This document shows positions 49,334 to 57,776 of a stretch of 57,869 nt of DNA, piece by piece (positions within the stretch are counted from its first letter, which is position 1; each line of letters begins with the position of its first letter). A program made the translations under genes and the position numbers. Below the pieces are notes generated by a model. The model had not been told where the DNA came from, made no database searches, and saw only the letters and a program-made list of their open reading frames with translations. Source of the stretch: an uncultured Opitutia bacterium (GTDB lineage Bacteria > Verrucomicrobiota > Verrucomicrobiia > Opitutales > Opitutaceae); NCBI GenBank assembly GCA_903872505.1, contig CAIQKV010000042.1, forward strand, positions 65,139 to 123,007, written 5' to 3'.

Positions 49334-50251
49334 ATGGTCACCTCCGCCCCCCTGTTTTCCGTCCGGCACGAGCTCGACACTTCCCCCGAGGCGTTCGGGG
49401 AATTGCGCGATTCTTCCAGCTGCCTGGACCAGCCAGAGGTGCTCCGCGCGCGGCTCGCGGAGGACGGCTATCTGTTCGTGCCCGGTTTCTTCAACCGCGA
49501 CCTGATCCAGGCGGCGCGCGGGTCGGTGACGGACCGGCTGGCGGCCGAAGGCGCGCTCGATCCCGCCTTTCCCACCATCGAGGGGATGGGCCGGCCGGAC
49601 AAACCGCTGGGCTTCCGGGGCGACCTCGCGAAAAACAATGCGGCGGTCGAGCGCGTGGTCTACGGCCCGGAGCTGCTCGGGTTTTACGAAAAACTCTTTG
49701 GCGAGCCGGTGCGGCACTTCGACCACACCTGGTTTCGCGCGATCAGCCGCGGCCAGGGCACGCCCCCGCATTGCGACCTCGTGTACATGAGCCGCGGCAC
49801 GCACCAGCTGCTCACCTGCTGGATCCCCTACGGCGAGGTGCCCCTCGAGGTCGGCGGCCTCATCCTGCTGGAGGGCTCGCACCGGAAGCAGGACCGCCTC
49901 AGGAGTTACCTTGAGGTCGACGTGGACCTCTATTGCGAGAACCAGCCGAAACAGGTGGAGAAGGTCGTCGCCAAGGGCGGCTGGAGCCACCCGGGCTGGC
50001 TGACCTACAACCCGACGGTGCTGCGCGAGCGGCTCGGCGGGCGCTGGCTCACCGCGACGAACTGGCAGCCGGGCGATTTCCTGACCTTCCCGATGACGAT
50101 GGTGCACGCGAGCCTCGACAACCAGACGAACCGCGTGCGGCTCTCGTCCGACACCCGCTACCAGCGGGCGAGCCAGCCCGCGGACCCGCGCTGGATCGGC
50201 GCCGACCCCGCCGGGCACGGCCCCCGCGCCAAGCAGGGCATGATCTGCTGA
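49334..50251 (+). CDS. Phytanoyl-CoA dioxygenase-like Fe(II)/2-oxoglutarate oxygenase, third copy
   Basis: A 305-residue PhyH-family protein. The iron site is TPPHCDLVYMSRG (His, Asp) with a distal His in PMTMVHASLDN and the 2-oxoglutarate Arg in NRVRLSSDTRYQ. EVGGLILLEGSHRKQDRLRSY is the family signature. It differs clearly from the two copies at 7721 and 10869, so this is not recent duplication. It converges on the solute-binding protein gene with a 13-base gap. Substrate unknown. Confidence 0.83.
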   Translation: MVTSAPLFSVRHELDTSPEAFGELRDSSSCLDQPEVLRARLAEDGYLFVPGFFNRDLIQAARGSVTDRLAAEGALDPAFPTIEGMGRPDKPLGFRGDLAKNNAAVERVVYGPELLGFYEKLFGEPVRHFDHTWFRAISRGQGTPPHCDLVYMSRGTHQLLTCWIPYGEVPLEVGGLILLEGSHRKQDRLRSYLEVDVDLYCENQPKQVEKVVAKGGWSHPGWLTYNPTVLRERLGGRWLTATNWQPGDFLTFPMTMVHASLDNQTNRVRLSSDTRYQRASQPADPRWIGADPAGHGPRAKQGMIC

Positions 50252-50264
50252 ACCCGCCGGCGCG

Positions 50265-51857
50265 CTACGGCGCCGGTTTCGTCTTCGCGAGTTGCAGCTG
50301 CATCTGCAGCGCGAGGCCCTCGGACATCGTCTGCGACGCTTCGGCTTCCTCGCGGCGGGTCTTCGCCTTTTCCCCGGCCAGGCCGGCCCAGCCCGCGATC
50401 ACCGGGTCCTGCGGCTTCACCAGCACCAGGGTCGCCCTCATCTCGGCGTTCAGGTCCATGCGCATCGCCGCCGGCATGGCCGCGTCCATCGCCGCGGCGA
50501 ATTGCTCCGCGCTGCCCTGGTCGCCGGTCAGGTGGTAGAAATTCCGGTCCCACCCGGTGCTGACCTCGGTGCCCAGCGCATCATACGGTGCCTGGCCGAC
50601 CGAGAGGCCCTCCTGGTAGTCGCGGAAATTCCGGATCTCCTCCGGCACGACCACGCCGTTCACCGCCGGCAGCCAGAGGCTCGCGTCGGTGAAGAGCTGG
50701 TTGCCCGGCACGCTCGTGAGGAATTTCAGGAAGTCCAGGGCCTCGGCCGGGTGCCGGCTGGCCTTGTTGAGGTACATGGACAACGAGGTCTCGCCGATGC
50801 CCTCGCCGCCCTGGCCCACCACGAACCGGCCGACCTCCGGGTCGTCCGGCATCGCCTGCATCAGTTTCATCGGCTGGATCTTGAACGGCGCCAGCCGCCG
50901 CAGGCTCGTCGCATCCCACGTGCCGTAAAAGAAGAACAGCGCCTGGCCGCGCAGGAACTCGATCATCGCGTCGTCGCGGCGCAGCTGGATGAAGCCCGGC
51001 TTCATCGCGTTCGTGGCCTCGCGCACCAGCTGCAGCCCGGCGAGCACGGCGGGCTCGCGGTAGCGCCAGCGGCCCGCGAGGTAGGCCGCGAGCATCTGCC
51101 GGTTGTAGAGGTAGAGCATGCCGGCGTCGTCCAGCCGCTGGGCCACGCCGATCAGCGGCGCCACGAACACGGCTTCCGCGACCGCGCGCGTCGTGTCGCG
51201 GCTCCCGGCCAGCCCCGAGATCGGGCGGCCGGTTTTCCGCGAAAACTCCTTCACCGCCGCGAGGATTTTCCGCAGGTCGTCGAAGTTCCGCGGGACCACG
51301 ACCCGGCCCAGGACTTCCTTCATCAGCTCCACGTTGCAGAACAGCCGCAGCGTGACCTCGGTGATGTTCACCGCGTAAATCTGTCCGGGGTCGGGCGAGT
51401 CCCGCTTCGGCGCGAGCAGCTTGTCGTGGAACGTGTCCTGCCACGGGATCTTTTCCTGCGAGGTCCCGCGGTTGTAGGGGTTCGGCTTGGCCAGCTCCGC
51501 CGTCAGCGGCGCGAAGTAGCGGGCCGGGATGTCCTTCTCCCCGGGCAGCCAGGCCCCCCATTCCATCAGGTCCGGGCCCGTGTCGCCCGCGAGGTTCGAG
51601 CGCATCCACTGCGGGTAGATCGTCGCACCGGGGATCTGCAGCTGCACGACGTGCACGCGCGGGTTGAGTTCCTCGTAGCGTTTGATCGCCGCGTTGATGC
51701 CGTCGGGTGGGCCGCGCTCAATCTGCCAGTGGGCGAAATAAATCGTGACCTCGCGGTGGCGGATCACGGGCTCGGACCGGGTGAAGACCCAGTACACCGA
51801 GGCCGTGAAGGCCGCGACCAGCAGCCCGAGGCCGAGCCGGGCCCGGAGCCGCCTCAT
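50265..51857 (-). CDS. Membrane-anchored extracellular solute-binding protein (family 1-like), copy A
   Basis: A 530-residue protein with an uncleaved-looking N-terminal anchor (RLGLGLLVAAFTASVYWVF) and no lipobox. The body is a family-1-type binding protein: EVTIYFAHWQIERGP, YEELNPRVHVVQLQIPG, MEWGAWLPGEKDIPARYF, NPYNRGT and LFFFYGTWDATSLRR. A C-terminal extension (about 470-530) is helical. Its ATG overlaps the stop of the TPR-like gene and has a strong ribosome site (AGGAGGG, complement of 51864-51870). It is a close paralogue of the protein at 52734. No ABC permease or ATPase is nearby. Confidence 0.82.
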   Translation of the reverse strand: MRRLRARLGLGLLVAAFTASVYWVFTRSEPVIRHREVTIYFAHWQIERGPPDGINAAIKRYEELNPRVHVVQLQIPGATIYPQWMRSNLAGDTGPDLMEWGAWLPGEKDIPARYFAPLTAELAKPNPYNRGTSQEKIPWQDTFHDKLLAPKRDSPDPGQIYAVNITEVTLRLFCNVELMKEVLGRVVVPRNFDDLRKILAAVKEFSRKTGRPISGLAGSRDTTRAVAEAVFVAPLIGVAQRLDDAGMLYLYNRQMLAAYLAGRWRYREPAVLAGLQLVREATNAMKPGFIQLRRDDAMIEFLRGQALFFFYGTWDATSLRRLAPFKIQPMKLMQAMPDDPEVGRFVVGQGGEGIGETSLSMYLNKASRHPAEALDFLKFLTSVPGNQLFTDASLWLPAVNGVVVPEEIRNFRDYQEGLSVGQAPYDALGTEVSTGWDRNFYHLTGDQGSAEQFAAAMDAAMPAAMRMDLNAEMRATLVLVKPQDPVIAGWAGLAGEKAKTRREEAEASQTMSEGLALQMQLQLAKTKPAP

Positions 51858-52672
51858 GCGCCGCCCTCCTGCGCGAGCCGGCGGTTCACCGCCTCGAGCT
51901 TCTGCCGGATGGTGAACGCGCGGACATTCGTCGGGTAGTTGGCGAGGTAGCGCTCGAAATACTCCCGGGCGCGCGCCCAGTCGCCGCCGCGCTCCGACAA
52001 CACGCCGATCTGCACGATGAGGTCCTCGCCCGCCGTGCCCGTAATGCCCCCGACCTGTTCGGCGGCGATGAGATGCGGCAGGTACCGCGCCAGGGGCTGG
52101 TGCAGCACGATGCCGGCCTGCCCGATCTGCAGGTCGAGGTCGCGCCGCAGCAGCGGCTCCGAGATGCGCGGGAGCAGCGCTTCCGCCGGCGCCAGGCGGT
52201 CCGCCGCCGGGTCGGTCGAGTCGGGCAGGAGGTACAGTTTCAACAACCCCAGTTTCACCAGCCCCAGCTGCGCCCAGTGGCTCTGCGGCCGGCGCGCGGC
52301 CAGTTCGGCGTACTGCTGCGCCGCCTTCGGGAAATCCGGCTCGCTGAGATGCATCTGGTAGATGCGCGCCCGCAGGTAGGCCGCCTCCGCCGCGATCTCG
52401 TCCGGGCCCGGCGCCAGCTCCGCCAGCACCGCCTCGGCCTCGCGCATGCTCGCATCCGACGCCGGTTGCGCGCCGATCCGCCCGGCAGCCCAGGCGAGCC
52501 GTTCCGCGCGCGCGCTGGCGTCGCGGCGGAGCAGGCGGAGCACGTCCTGCGGACGGCTGTTGGTCAGGGCCGTCCAAGCCGGGTCCAGGTCGGCGGGTGC
52601 ACCCGCGCCCGCCGCGAGCAGCGGCCAGATCAGCAGGGATAAAATGATTCGCGCGGGACGGACGGAACGCAC
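51854..52672 (-). CDS. Secreted TPR-like helical-repeat protein, copy A
   Basis: A 272-residue protein starting at GTG with a signal peptide (RIILSLLIWPLLAAGAGA). Helix pairs follow with TPR-like spacing: AEAAYLRARIYQMHLSEPDFPKAAQQYAEL, RPQSHWAQLGLVKLGLLKLYL and GGDWARAREYFERYLANYPTNVRAFTIRQKLE. It is a paralogue of the protein at 54332 (shared SHWAQLGLVKLGLL and DxLxLQI segments). It is translationally coupled to the binding protein that follows. A scaffolding role with that protein is likely. Confidence 0.75.
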   Translation of the reverse strand: MRSVRPARIILSLLIWPLLAAGAGAPADLDPAWTALTNSRPQDVLRLLRRDASARAERLAWAAGRIGAQPASDASMREAEAVLAELAPGPDEIAAEAAYLRARIYQMHLSEPDFPKAAQQYAELAARRPQSHWAQLGLVKLGLLKLYLLPDSTDPAADRLAPAEALLPRISEPLLRRDLDLQIGQAGIVLHQPLARYLPHLIAAEQVGGITGTAGEDLIVQIGVLSERGGDWARAREYFERYLANYPTNVRAFTIRQKLEAVNRRLAQEGGA

Positions 52673-52733
52673 CCGGCCATGGTGGAAGTTCGACCCGCTC
52701 CGACAAGCACTACCGGAGAAATTATTCGCCGCG

Positions 52734-54335
52734 TCACTTGGCCGGGCCCGCCACGGCGAGCTGCCGGCTCATCTGCAGCATCAGCGCCTCGGACTGGGTC
52801 TGGGAGCTTTCCAGCCGCTCGCGCGCCAGCGGCAGGTTGGGATCCTGCGGCGACCGCCGGCTGAGCGCCGCCGCCGCCATGATGCGGACGTCCTGCGGGC
52901 GCACGATGATCCCCCGGTTGGCGATTTCCTTGCCCAGATCCGACCGCACCGCCGCCGGCATCTCGGCCTCCATCGCCTCCACGAACCGGTCCACGCTCCC
53001 CTGCGCCCCGGTCAGCAGGTAAAAATTGCGGAGGATCGCCGCGTTGACGCTCGAGCCGATCGTCATGTATTCGGCGCCGAAGGAATAGCAGTCCAGCGGC
53101 GTCTTGTAGGCGACGATGTCGGGCGGAATCCTGACCTCGCGGGTCGCCGGCAGCCAGCCGCTGTGGTCCGTGAACAGCTGGCTGCCCTCCACGCTGGTCA
53201 TGAAGTGCAGGAAGTCGATGGCCTCCCGCTGGTGCGGGCTCTGCTTGTTGAGATAAAACTCCATGGCCGTGCCGCCGCCGCCGTCCGCAAAGGCCCCGAA
53301 GAAATACGGCCCCATCACCGGGTCGTCCTTCGTCGGCTGGGGGAACCGCAGCACGTCGATCGGAAAGTCCGCCAGGCCCCGGATGCTCGTGCCATCCCAC
53401 GTGCCGGCGAAGATGAACAGCGCGTCACCCCGCAGGAATTCCTGCGTCGCGGCGTCGCGCAGCGACTGCACGAAGCCGGGCTTCATGTTCAGGCTCACCT
53501 CGCGCATCAGGGCCAGCCCCGCCCGGATTTCCGGCGAGCGGTAGCTCCAGTGCCCGTCGAGATACAGGCCGAGCGCATCCCAGTTGTAGAGCGCCAGGGT
53601 GCCGTGGCGGTCATTGCGCTGGCTGCGCTGCATCATCGAGCCTCCCAGGAGCACCTGCAGCAGCCAGGTCGCGTTGTCGCGGGCGCCCGCCATGGCGTGG
53701 ATCGGCCGCCCGGTGCGGTTCGCGTAGGCGGTGACCTCGCGGAAGAGCACGCGCAGTTCCGCGAAGGTCCGCGGCGTCCGCGTCGAGCCGGTGATTTCCT
53801 TCAGCAGGTTCCGGTTGCAGAACAACCGCACCGAGACCTCCGTCAGAGTCGCCGCGTAGAACTGCCCCGGGTCGGGAGCGCTCACCCGCTGGGTGAGCAG
53901 GCCGTCGGTGAAGGTCAGCACCCAGGGCACCTTTTCCAGCGGCGTGCCCCGGTTGTAGGGATTGGGCCGCTGCATCGCCTCGGTGATCGGCTCAAAGTAG
54001 CGCGCCGGGATGTCCGTCAGCCCGTCGAGCCAGACGCCGTACTCGATCAAGTCCACGCCCTTCCCGCCGACGAGGTTGGTGCGCATCCACTGGTTGTAGA
54101 CGCGACCCGGCACCAGGACCTGCTCCACCTTCACGCGCGGGTTCAGCTCCTCGTAACGGCGGATGATGGCATCGACGCCGTCCGGCGGCCCCTTCTCGAT
54201 CTGCCAGTGGGCGAGGCGGATCGTCACCGGCCGGCTCGACACCACGGGGGTCGAGCGCGTGAAGACCCAGTACACCGCAAAGATGTACCCCAGGACCAGC
54301 AGGCCGAGACCGATCGAGTTGGCGCGCACCTTCAT
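52734..54335 (-). CDS. Membrane-anchored extracellular solute-binding protein (family 1-like), copy B
   Basis: A 533-residue paralogue of the protein at 50265. The anchor is SIGLGLLVLGYIFAVYWVF. PVTIRLAHWQIEKGPPDGVD, YEELNPRVKVEQVLVPG, YGVWLDGLTDIPARYFEP, NPYNRGTPLEKVPW and LFIFAGTWDGTSIRG line up with copy A throughout. A helical C-terminal tail is present here too. Its ATG overlaps the upstream TPR-like gene, with an AGGAGG site seven bases before it (complement of 54343-54348). The ligand is probably a carbohydrate by family, but this is not shown. Confidence 0.82.
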   Translation of the reverse strand: MKVRANSIGLGLLVLGYIFAVYWVFTRSTPVVSSRPVTIRLAHWQIEKGPPDGVDAIIRRYEELNPRVKVEQVLVPGRVYNQWMRTNLVGGKGVDLIEYGVWLDGLTDIPARYFEPITEAMQRPNPYNRGTPLEKVPWVLTFTDGLLTQRVSAPDPGQFYAATLTEVSVRLFCNRNLLKEITGSTRTPRTFAELRVLFREVTAYANRTGRPIHAMAGARDNATWLLQVLLGGSMMQRSQRNDRHGTLALYNWDALGLYLDGHWSYRSPEIRAGLALMREVSLNMKPGFVQSLRDAATQEFLRGDALFIFAGTWDGTSIRGLADFPIDVLRFPQPTKDDPVMGPYFFGAFADGGGGTAMEFYLNKQSPHQREAIDFLHFMTSVEGSQLFTDHSGWLPATREVRIPPDIVAYKTPLDCYSFGAEYMTIGSSVNAAILRNFYLLTGAQGSVDRFVEAMEAEMPAAVRSDLGKEIANRGIIVRPQDVRIMAAAALSRRSPQDPNLPLARERLESSQTQSEALMLQMSRQLAVAGPAK

Positions 54336-55174
54336 CGCCGGGCCTCCTGCGCCTTCGCCTCGAGCGCCGCGAGATCCTCCAGCCGCCGGCGCACGGTGAC
54401 GCTGCGGATGTTGGGGGTGAAATCTCGCAGGTAGGCCTCGAAGTAGGCGCGGGCCTGCGCGTAATGCCCGGCCCGCAGCGAAAGCTCGCCGAGCTCGATC
54501 GCGAGATCCTCCGGCGCCTGCCCGACCAGGCCGCCGATGCGGTCAACCTCGATCAAATGCGGCAGCACCGTGTCCAGCGGCTGCTCATAAAACGTCCCCG
54601 CGTGGGCGATCTGGAGATGCAGGTCGCGCTGCAGCTTCGTCTCCTTGATCCGCGGCAGCAGCGCCGTGGCGGCGGCGATCCGCTCGGCGGGGGCCGCGGG
54701 TTCCGGCAGCGCGTAGAGCAGCAACAGCCCCAGTTTCACGAGGCCCAACTGCGCCCAGTGGCTGTCCGGATGCCGCTCCGCGAGCGCCCGGTACAGCGCG
54801 GCCGCCCGGACGGGGTCCGGCTGTTGGTAATGCACCTGGTACAACCGCGCCTGCAGGTAGGCGGCGGCGTCCGCGATTTCATCCTGGCCCCGCGCCAGCT
54901 CCGCGAAGACCGCCTCGGCCTCCTGCAGCCGGTCCGGTGTCACCGGCTGGTAGTCGATGACAACCACGGCCTGGGCGAGGGCCTGCTCCCGCGTCGGGGC
55001 GCCCGGGATCCGGTCAAGGCGCGTGTAGGCATCGCGCGCCAGACTGCCCGCCATCAGCTGCCAGGCCGCCGCGATGTCGGCGTCCGCCGGCGGGCCCGCC
55101 CCGGCCAGCAGCGGCAGCGCGAAACCCAGCCAGGCGGCGCCCCAGCGGGGCAGCTTTGGAATGAGGGCAGGCAC
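54332..55174 (-). CDS. Secreted TPR-like helical-repeat protein, copy B
   Basis: A 280-residue paralogue of the protein at 51854, starting at GTG. The signal peptide is WGAAWLGFALPLLAGAGPPA. AAYLQARLYQVHYQQPDPVRAAALYRAL, HPDSHWAQLGLVKLGLLLLY and AGHYAQARAYFEAYLRDFTPNIRSVTVRRRLE match copy A in order. It is first in the four-gene run TPR-B, SBP-B, TPR-A, SBP-A, all minus strand with ATGA overlaps inside each pair. Confidence 0.75.
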   Translation of the reverse strand: MPALIPKLPRWGAAWLGFALPLLAGAGPPADADIAAAWQLMAGSLARDAYTRLDRIPGAPTREQALAQAVVVIDYQPVTPDRLQEAEAVFAELARGQDEIADAAAYLQARLYQVHYQQPDPVRAAALYRALAERHPDSHWAQLGLVKLGLLLLYALPEPAAPAERIAAATALLPRIKETKLQRDLHLQIAHAGTFYEQPLDTVLPHLIEVDRIGGLVGQAPEDLAIELGELSLRAGHYAQARAYFEAYLRDFTPNIRSVTVRRRLEDLAALEAKAQEARR

Positions 55175-55256
55175 CCCGCCATCGTTGGAAGCGCGGCCGG
55201 CGACGACAAGAACTACCTGCGGCCGCGCTTCGCCTTTGCCATATAATCAATCGCCG

Positions 55257-55640
55257 TCAGCCCAGCGGTTGTCCGATATCGATCCGGTTGCCATCGGGAT
55301 CGGCGATGATGAAATCCCGTAGGCCATAGGCTTGATCGCGGAGGCCCTTGATCACGCGCACGCCCTTGCGATTGCAGAAGTCATAGAGCGCGGTAGCATC
55401 GCTGACCATAAGGTGGCAGGCCTCGTGCGTGCTCGCCTGATGCTGCCGGTTCAGCGTGAGGAAAAGCTCGCCTTCCCCCTTGCGCAGGATGGCGAAGCCG
55501 ACGGGATTGCCGTTCTCGAACACTTTGGTCATGCCGAGTACGCCGACGTAAAAAGCCAGCGCCTTGGCCATGTCAGTCACCTCTATTACGGCCGCGATGC
55601 GGCCGAACTTGATCTGTTCTGGGATGATTTCAGTCGTCAT
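55257..55640 (-). CDS. VOC-superfamily (glyoxalase/bleomycin-resistance-like) protein
   Basis: A 127-residue protein with the two beta-alpha-beta-beta-beta modules of the VOC fold: AVIEVTDMAKALAFYVGVLGM and GFAILRKGEGELFLTL, then CHLMVSDATALYDFCNRKGVRV and GLRDFIIADPDGNRIDIG. The end DPDGNRIDIGQP is the usual metal-side motif. It could bind or detoxify a small hydrophobic compound or act as an isomerase. Its base composition is visibly less G+C-rich than the surrounding genes, which hints at separate origin. Confidence 0.82.
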   Translation of the reverse strand: MTTEIIPEQIKFGRIAAVIEVTDMAKALAFYVGVLGMTKVFENGNPVGFAILRKGEGELFLTLNRQHQASTHEACHLMVSDATALYDFCNRKGVRVIKGLRDQAYGLRDFIIADPDGNRIDIGQPLG

Positions 55641-55816
55641 GTTTCAACATTTGCAGATGGGCGTTGGATTTTCGCTCCGGCGATGCGGGCGAAAAACCGG
55701 CGGCCCGGTTGGCGTTGACGAGGCGATGCCCGGGAAAATGAAACCCTCAAGAATCAGGTTTCAGCAAAAGCTTTCCCTGATAACCCATGCCAAGTCGAGT
55801 GAGGTTTTTGCGGCGT

Positions 55817-57709
55817 TCAGAGGATCCCCCGCTCGAGCCAGGCGTGCTCCCCCTTGATGATTTGCTGCGCGAGGTCGTAGCCGTGCTGGTCGGAGTTGTG
55901 CCCGACCCCCGCGAAGTTCTGGGCGATCCGGAGGTGCGCCTGCGCGGCGAAGTCATCCACCAGCGCGAACACCTTCGCTTCGGGCTCGCCGTCCGCCAGC
56001 AGCTTCTGCGCGAACACGCAGCTGGCCGCGATGGCGAACAGGTCCGCCCCGATGTCCGCCAGCCGGCCGAGCAGCACCTGCCGCTTCTCCAGCTTCACGC
56101 CGAACTTGATCATCTGGTGGAACAGCGTGCGCGCCAGCTTGCGGCTGAGCGCCGCCACCCGGTTGAAGTGCCCCGCAAGGTGCGGGTGCATGTCCGCCGG
56201 CGCGCTCCCGTTAAAGGGCAGCCACTGGGCGGGATACCACCAGGTGTAGAATTTCGCCGCGGCCCAGGCGCTCCGGAGCCGTTCGCCCCACGGGCGCTCG
56301 GAGTTGAGCGCCACGCCCGCGATCTTGAGGTGCGGGTCGAGCGCCTCGCGCATGATGAAGAGCCGCATGATCTCGGAGGAACCCTCGAAGATCGTCGTCA
56401 CCCGGTTGTCGCGCATCAGCCGCTCGACGGGATGCGGCTTCTCGCCGCGCGCCTTCAGCGACGACACGTCCTCGTAGCCGCGGCCGCCACGGATCTGCAT
56501 CACGTCGTCGAGGCACAGCCAGGCCTTCTCGGTACCCCACAGCTTGCACATCGAGGCCTCGAGGCGGATGTCGGCCTTCTTGTCGCGGTCCACGATGCGC
56601 GAGGTGACGATCAGCATCGCCTCCATCGCGAACGCGTGGGCGGCGATGCGGCGGATCTTCTCCGCCACCGCCGCGTGCTGCCCGACGGGCACGCCCCACT
56701 GGATGCGCTCCCCGCCCCATTCGCGCGCGATGGCCAGCGAGCGTTTGGCCACCCCGATGCTCGACGCGGGAATGGACAGCCGGCCGGCGTTGAGGGTCGA
56801 CAGCGCGACCTTCAGCCCGCGGCCCTCGCCGCCGACGATGTTGGCCTTCGGCACGCGGACCGAGTCGAAGGCGATGACGCCATTGTAGAGCGCGTGCAGG
56901 CCCATGAACTGGCAGCGGTGCTTCACGGCGATGCCCGGGGACTTCGCCTCGACGACAAACGCCGTGAGCTGGGTGCGCGGCTTGCCGTCGACGAGCTTCG
57001 GCGGCGTGCGGGCCACGACGATGAACAGCCCCGCCCGCGTGCCGTTGGAGCACCAGAGTTTCTCCCCGGTGATGAGATAGTCGTCGCCGTCCGGTTTCGC
57101 CTCGGTCGTGAGGCGCGCCGGGTCGGAGCCCACGCCGCCCTCGGTGAGGGCGAAGGCCGACAGCTCCCCGCCGGCAACGCGCGGGAGGAACCGCTGCTTC
57201 TGCTCGGGCGTGCCGAAGAGCATCAGCGGCTGCGAGACGCCGACCGACTGGTGCACCGAGACGTGCGAGAAGATGTTCATGCAGTGGCTGGCGATCAGCA
57301 GGCACGCCCGGCAGTAGGTCGTCTGCGAGAAGCCCAATCCGCCGTACTCACGGGGCACCTTGATGCCGTAGGCGCCGAGCTTCGCCAGCCCCGCCATCAC
57401 CGCGTCCGGGATCTCCCCGGTCCGGTCGATCAGGTCGGGGTCGACGTGGTCGCGCAAAAACGCCCCCAAATCGGCGAGGAACCGGTCGGCCCGCGCCTTC
57501 TCCGCGGCGTCGAGCTCGGTGACGGGATAGAGTTTGCCGGGCCGGAAGCGGCCCATGAAGAGATGCGCGACAAAGCTGAGGTCGTCGTGCGACTCGCGCG
57601 CGGCCTCCGTGACTTGCAGCGCGGCGCGCTGCCCTTCGTTCATCTTGGACATGTCGATGACGGAACGGCCGTCATCGGATTTCTGGGGCGGGGTATCGGG
57701 AGCAGGCAT
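55817..57709 (-). CDS. Acyl-CoA dehydrogenase with C-terminal extension (VLCAD/ACAD9-like)
   Basis: A 630-residue FAD enzyme. LGAYGIKVPREYGGLGFSQT, the flavin site FALTEGGVGSDPA, the WCSNGT strand, the IRGGRGYEDVSSL segment and the catalytic Glu in VTTIFEGSSEIMRLF are in family order. About 190 residues follow the catalytic region, as in very-long-chain acyl-CoA dehydrogenases. It performs the first oxidation step of fatty acid beta-oxidation, and would complement the FadB/J-like gene at 30411. The ATG opens MPAPDTPPQK; later in-frame ATGs exist near residues 20-23. Confidence 0.9.
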   Translation of the reverse strand: MPAPDTPPQKSDDGRSVIDMSKMNEGQRAALQVTEAARESHDDLSFVAHLFMGRFRPGKLYPVTELDAAEKARADRFLADLGAFLRDHVDPDLIDRTGEIPDAVMAGLAKLGAYGIKVPREYGGLGFSQTTYCRACLLIASHCMNIFSHVSVHQSVGVSQPLMLFGTPEQKQRFLPRVAGGELSAFALTEGGVGSDPARLTTEAKPDGDDYLITGEKLWCSNGTRAGLFIVVARTPPKLVDGKPRTQLTAFVVEAKSPGIAVKHRCQFMGLHALYNGVIAFDSVRVPKANIVGGEGRGLKVALSTLNAGRLSIPASSIGVAKRSLAIAREWGGERIQWGVPVGQHAAVAEKIRRIAAHAFAMEAMLIVTSRIVDRDKKADIRLEASMCKLWGTEKAWLCLDDVMQIRGGRGYEDVSSLKARGEKPHPVERLMRDNRVTTIFEGSSEIMRLFIMREALDPHLKIAGVALNSERPWGERLRSAWAAAKFYTWWYPAQWLPFNGSAPADMHPHLAGHFNRVAALSRKLARTLFHQMIKFGVKLEKRQVLLGRLADIGADLFAIAASCVFAQKLLADGEPEAKVFALVDDFAAQAHLRIAQNFAGVGHNSDQHGYDLAQQIIKGEHAWLERGIL

Positions 57710-57747
57710 GGGGTAGGCGGCGCGCCGGGCCGCGTTGAATTTTTCCC

Positions 57748-57776
57748 ATACAACCGTGGCTTTATGACACGGTCAA
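57748..57776 (-). promoter_or_regulatory. Possible sigma-70 promoter of the acyl-CoA dehydrogenase gene
   Basis: On the minus strand TTGACC (complement 57771-57776), a 17-base spacer and TTGTAT (complement 57748-57753) lie about 39 bases before the ATG. The -35 matches five of six consensus bases; the -10 is weaker. The AT-rich tract that follows supports a promoter region. Confidence 0.38.
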
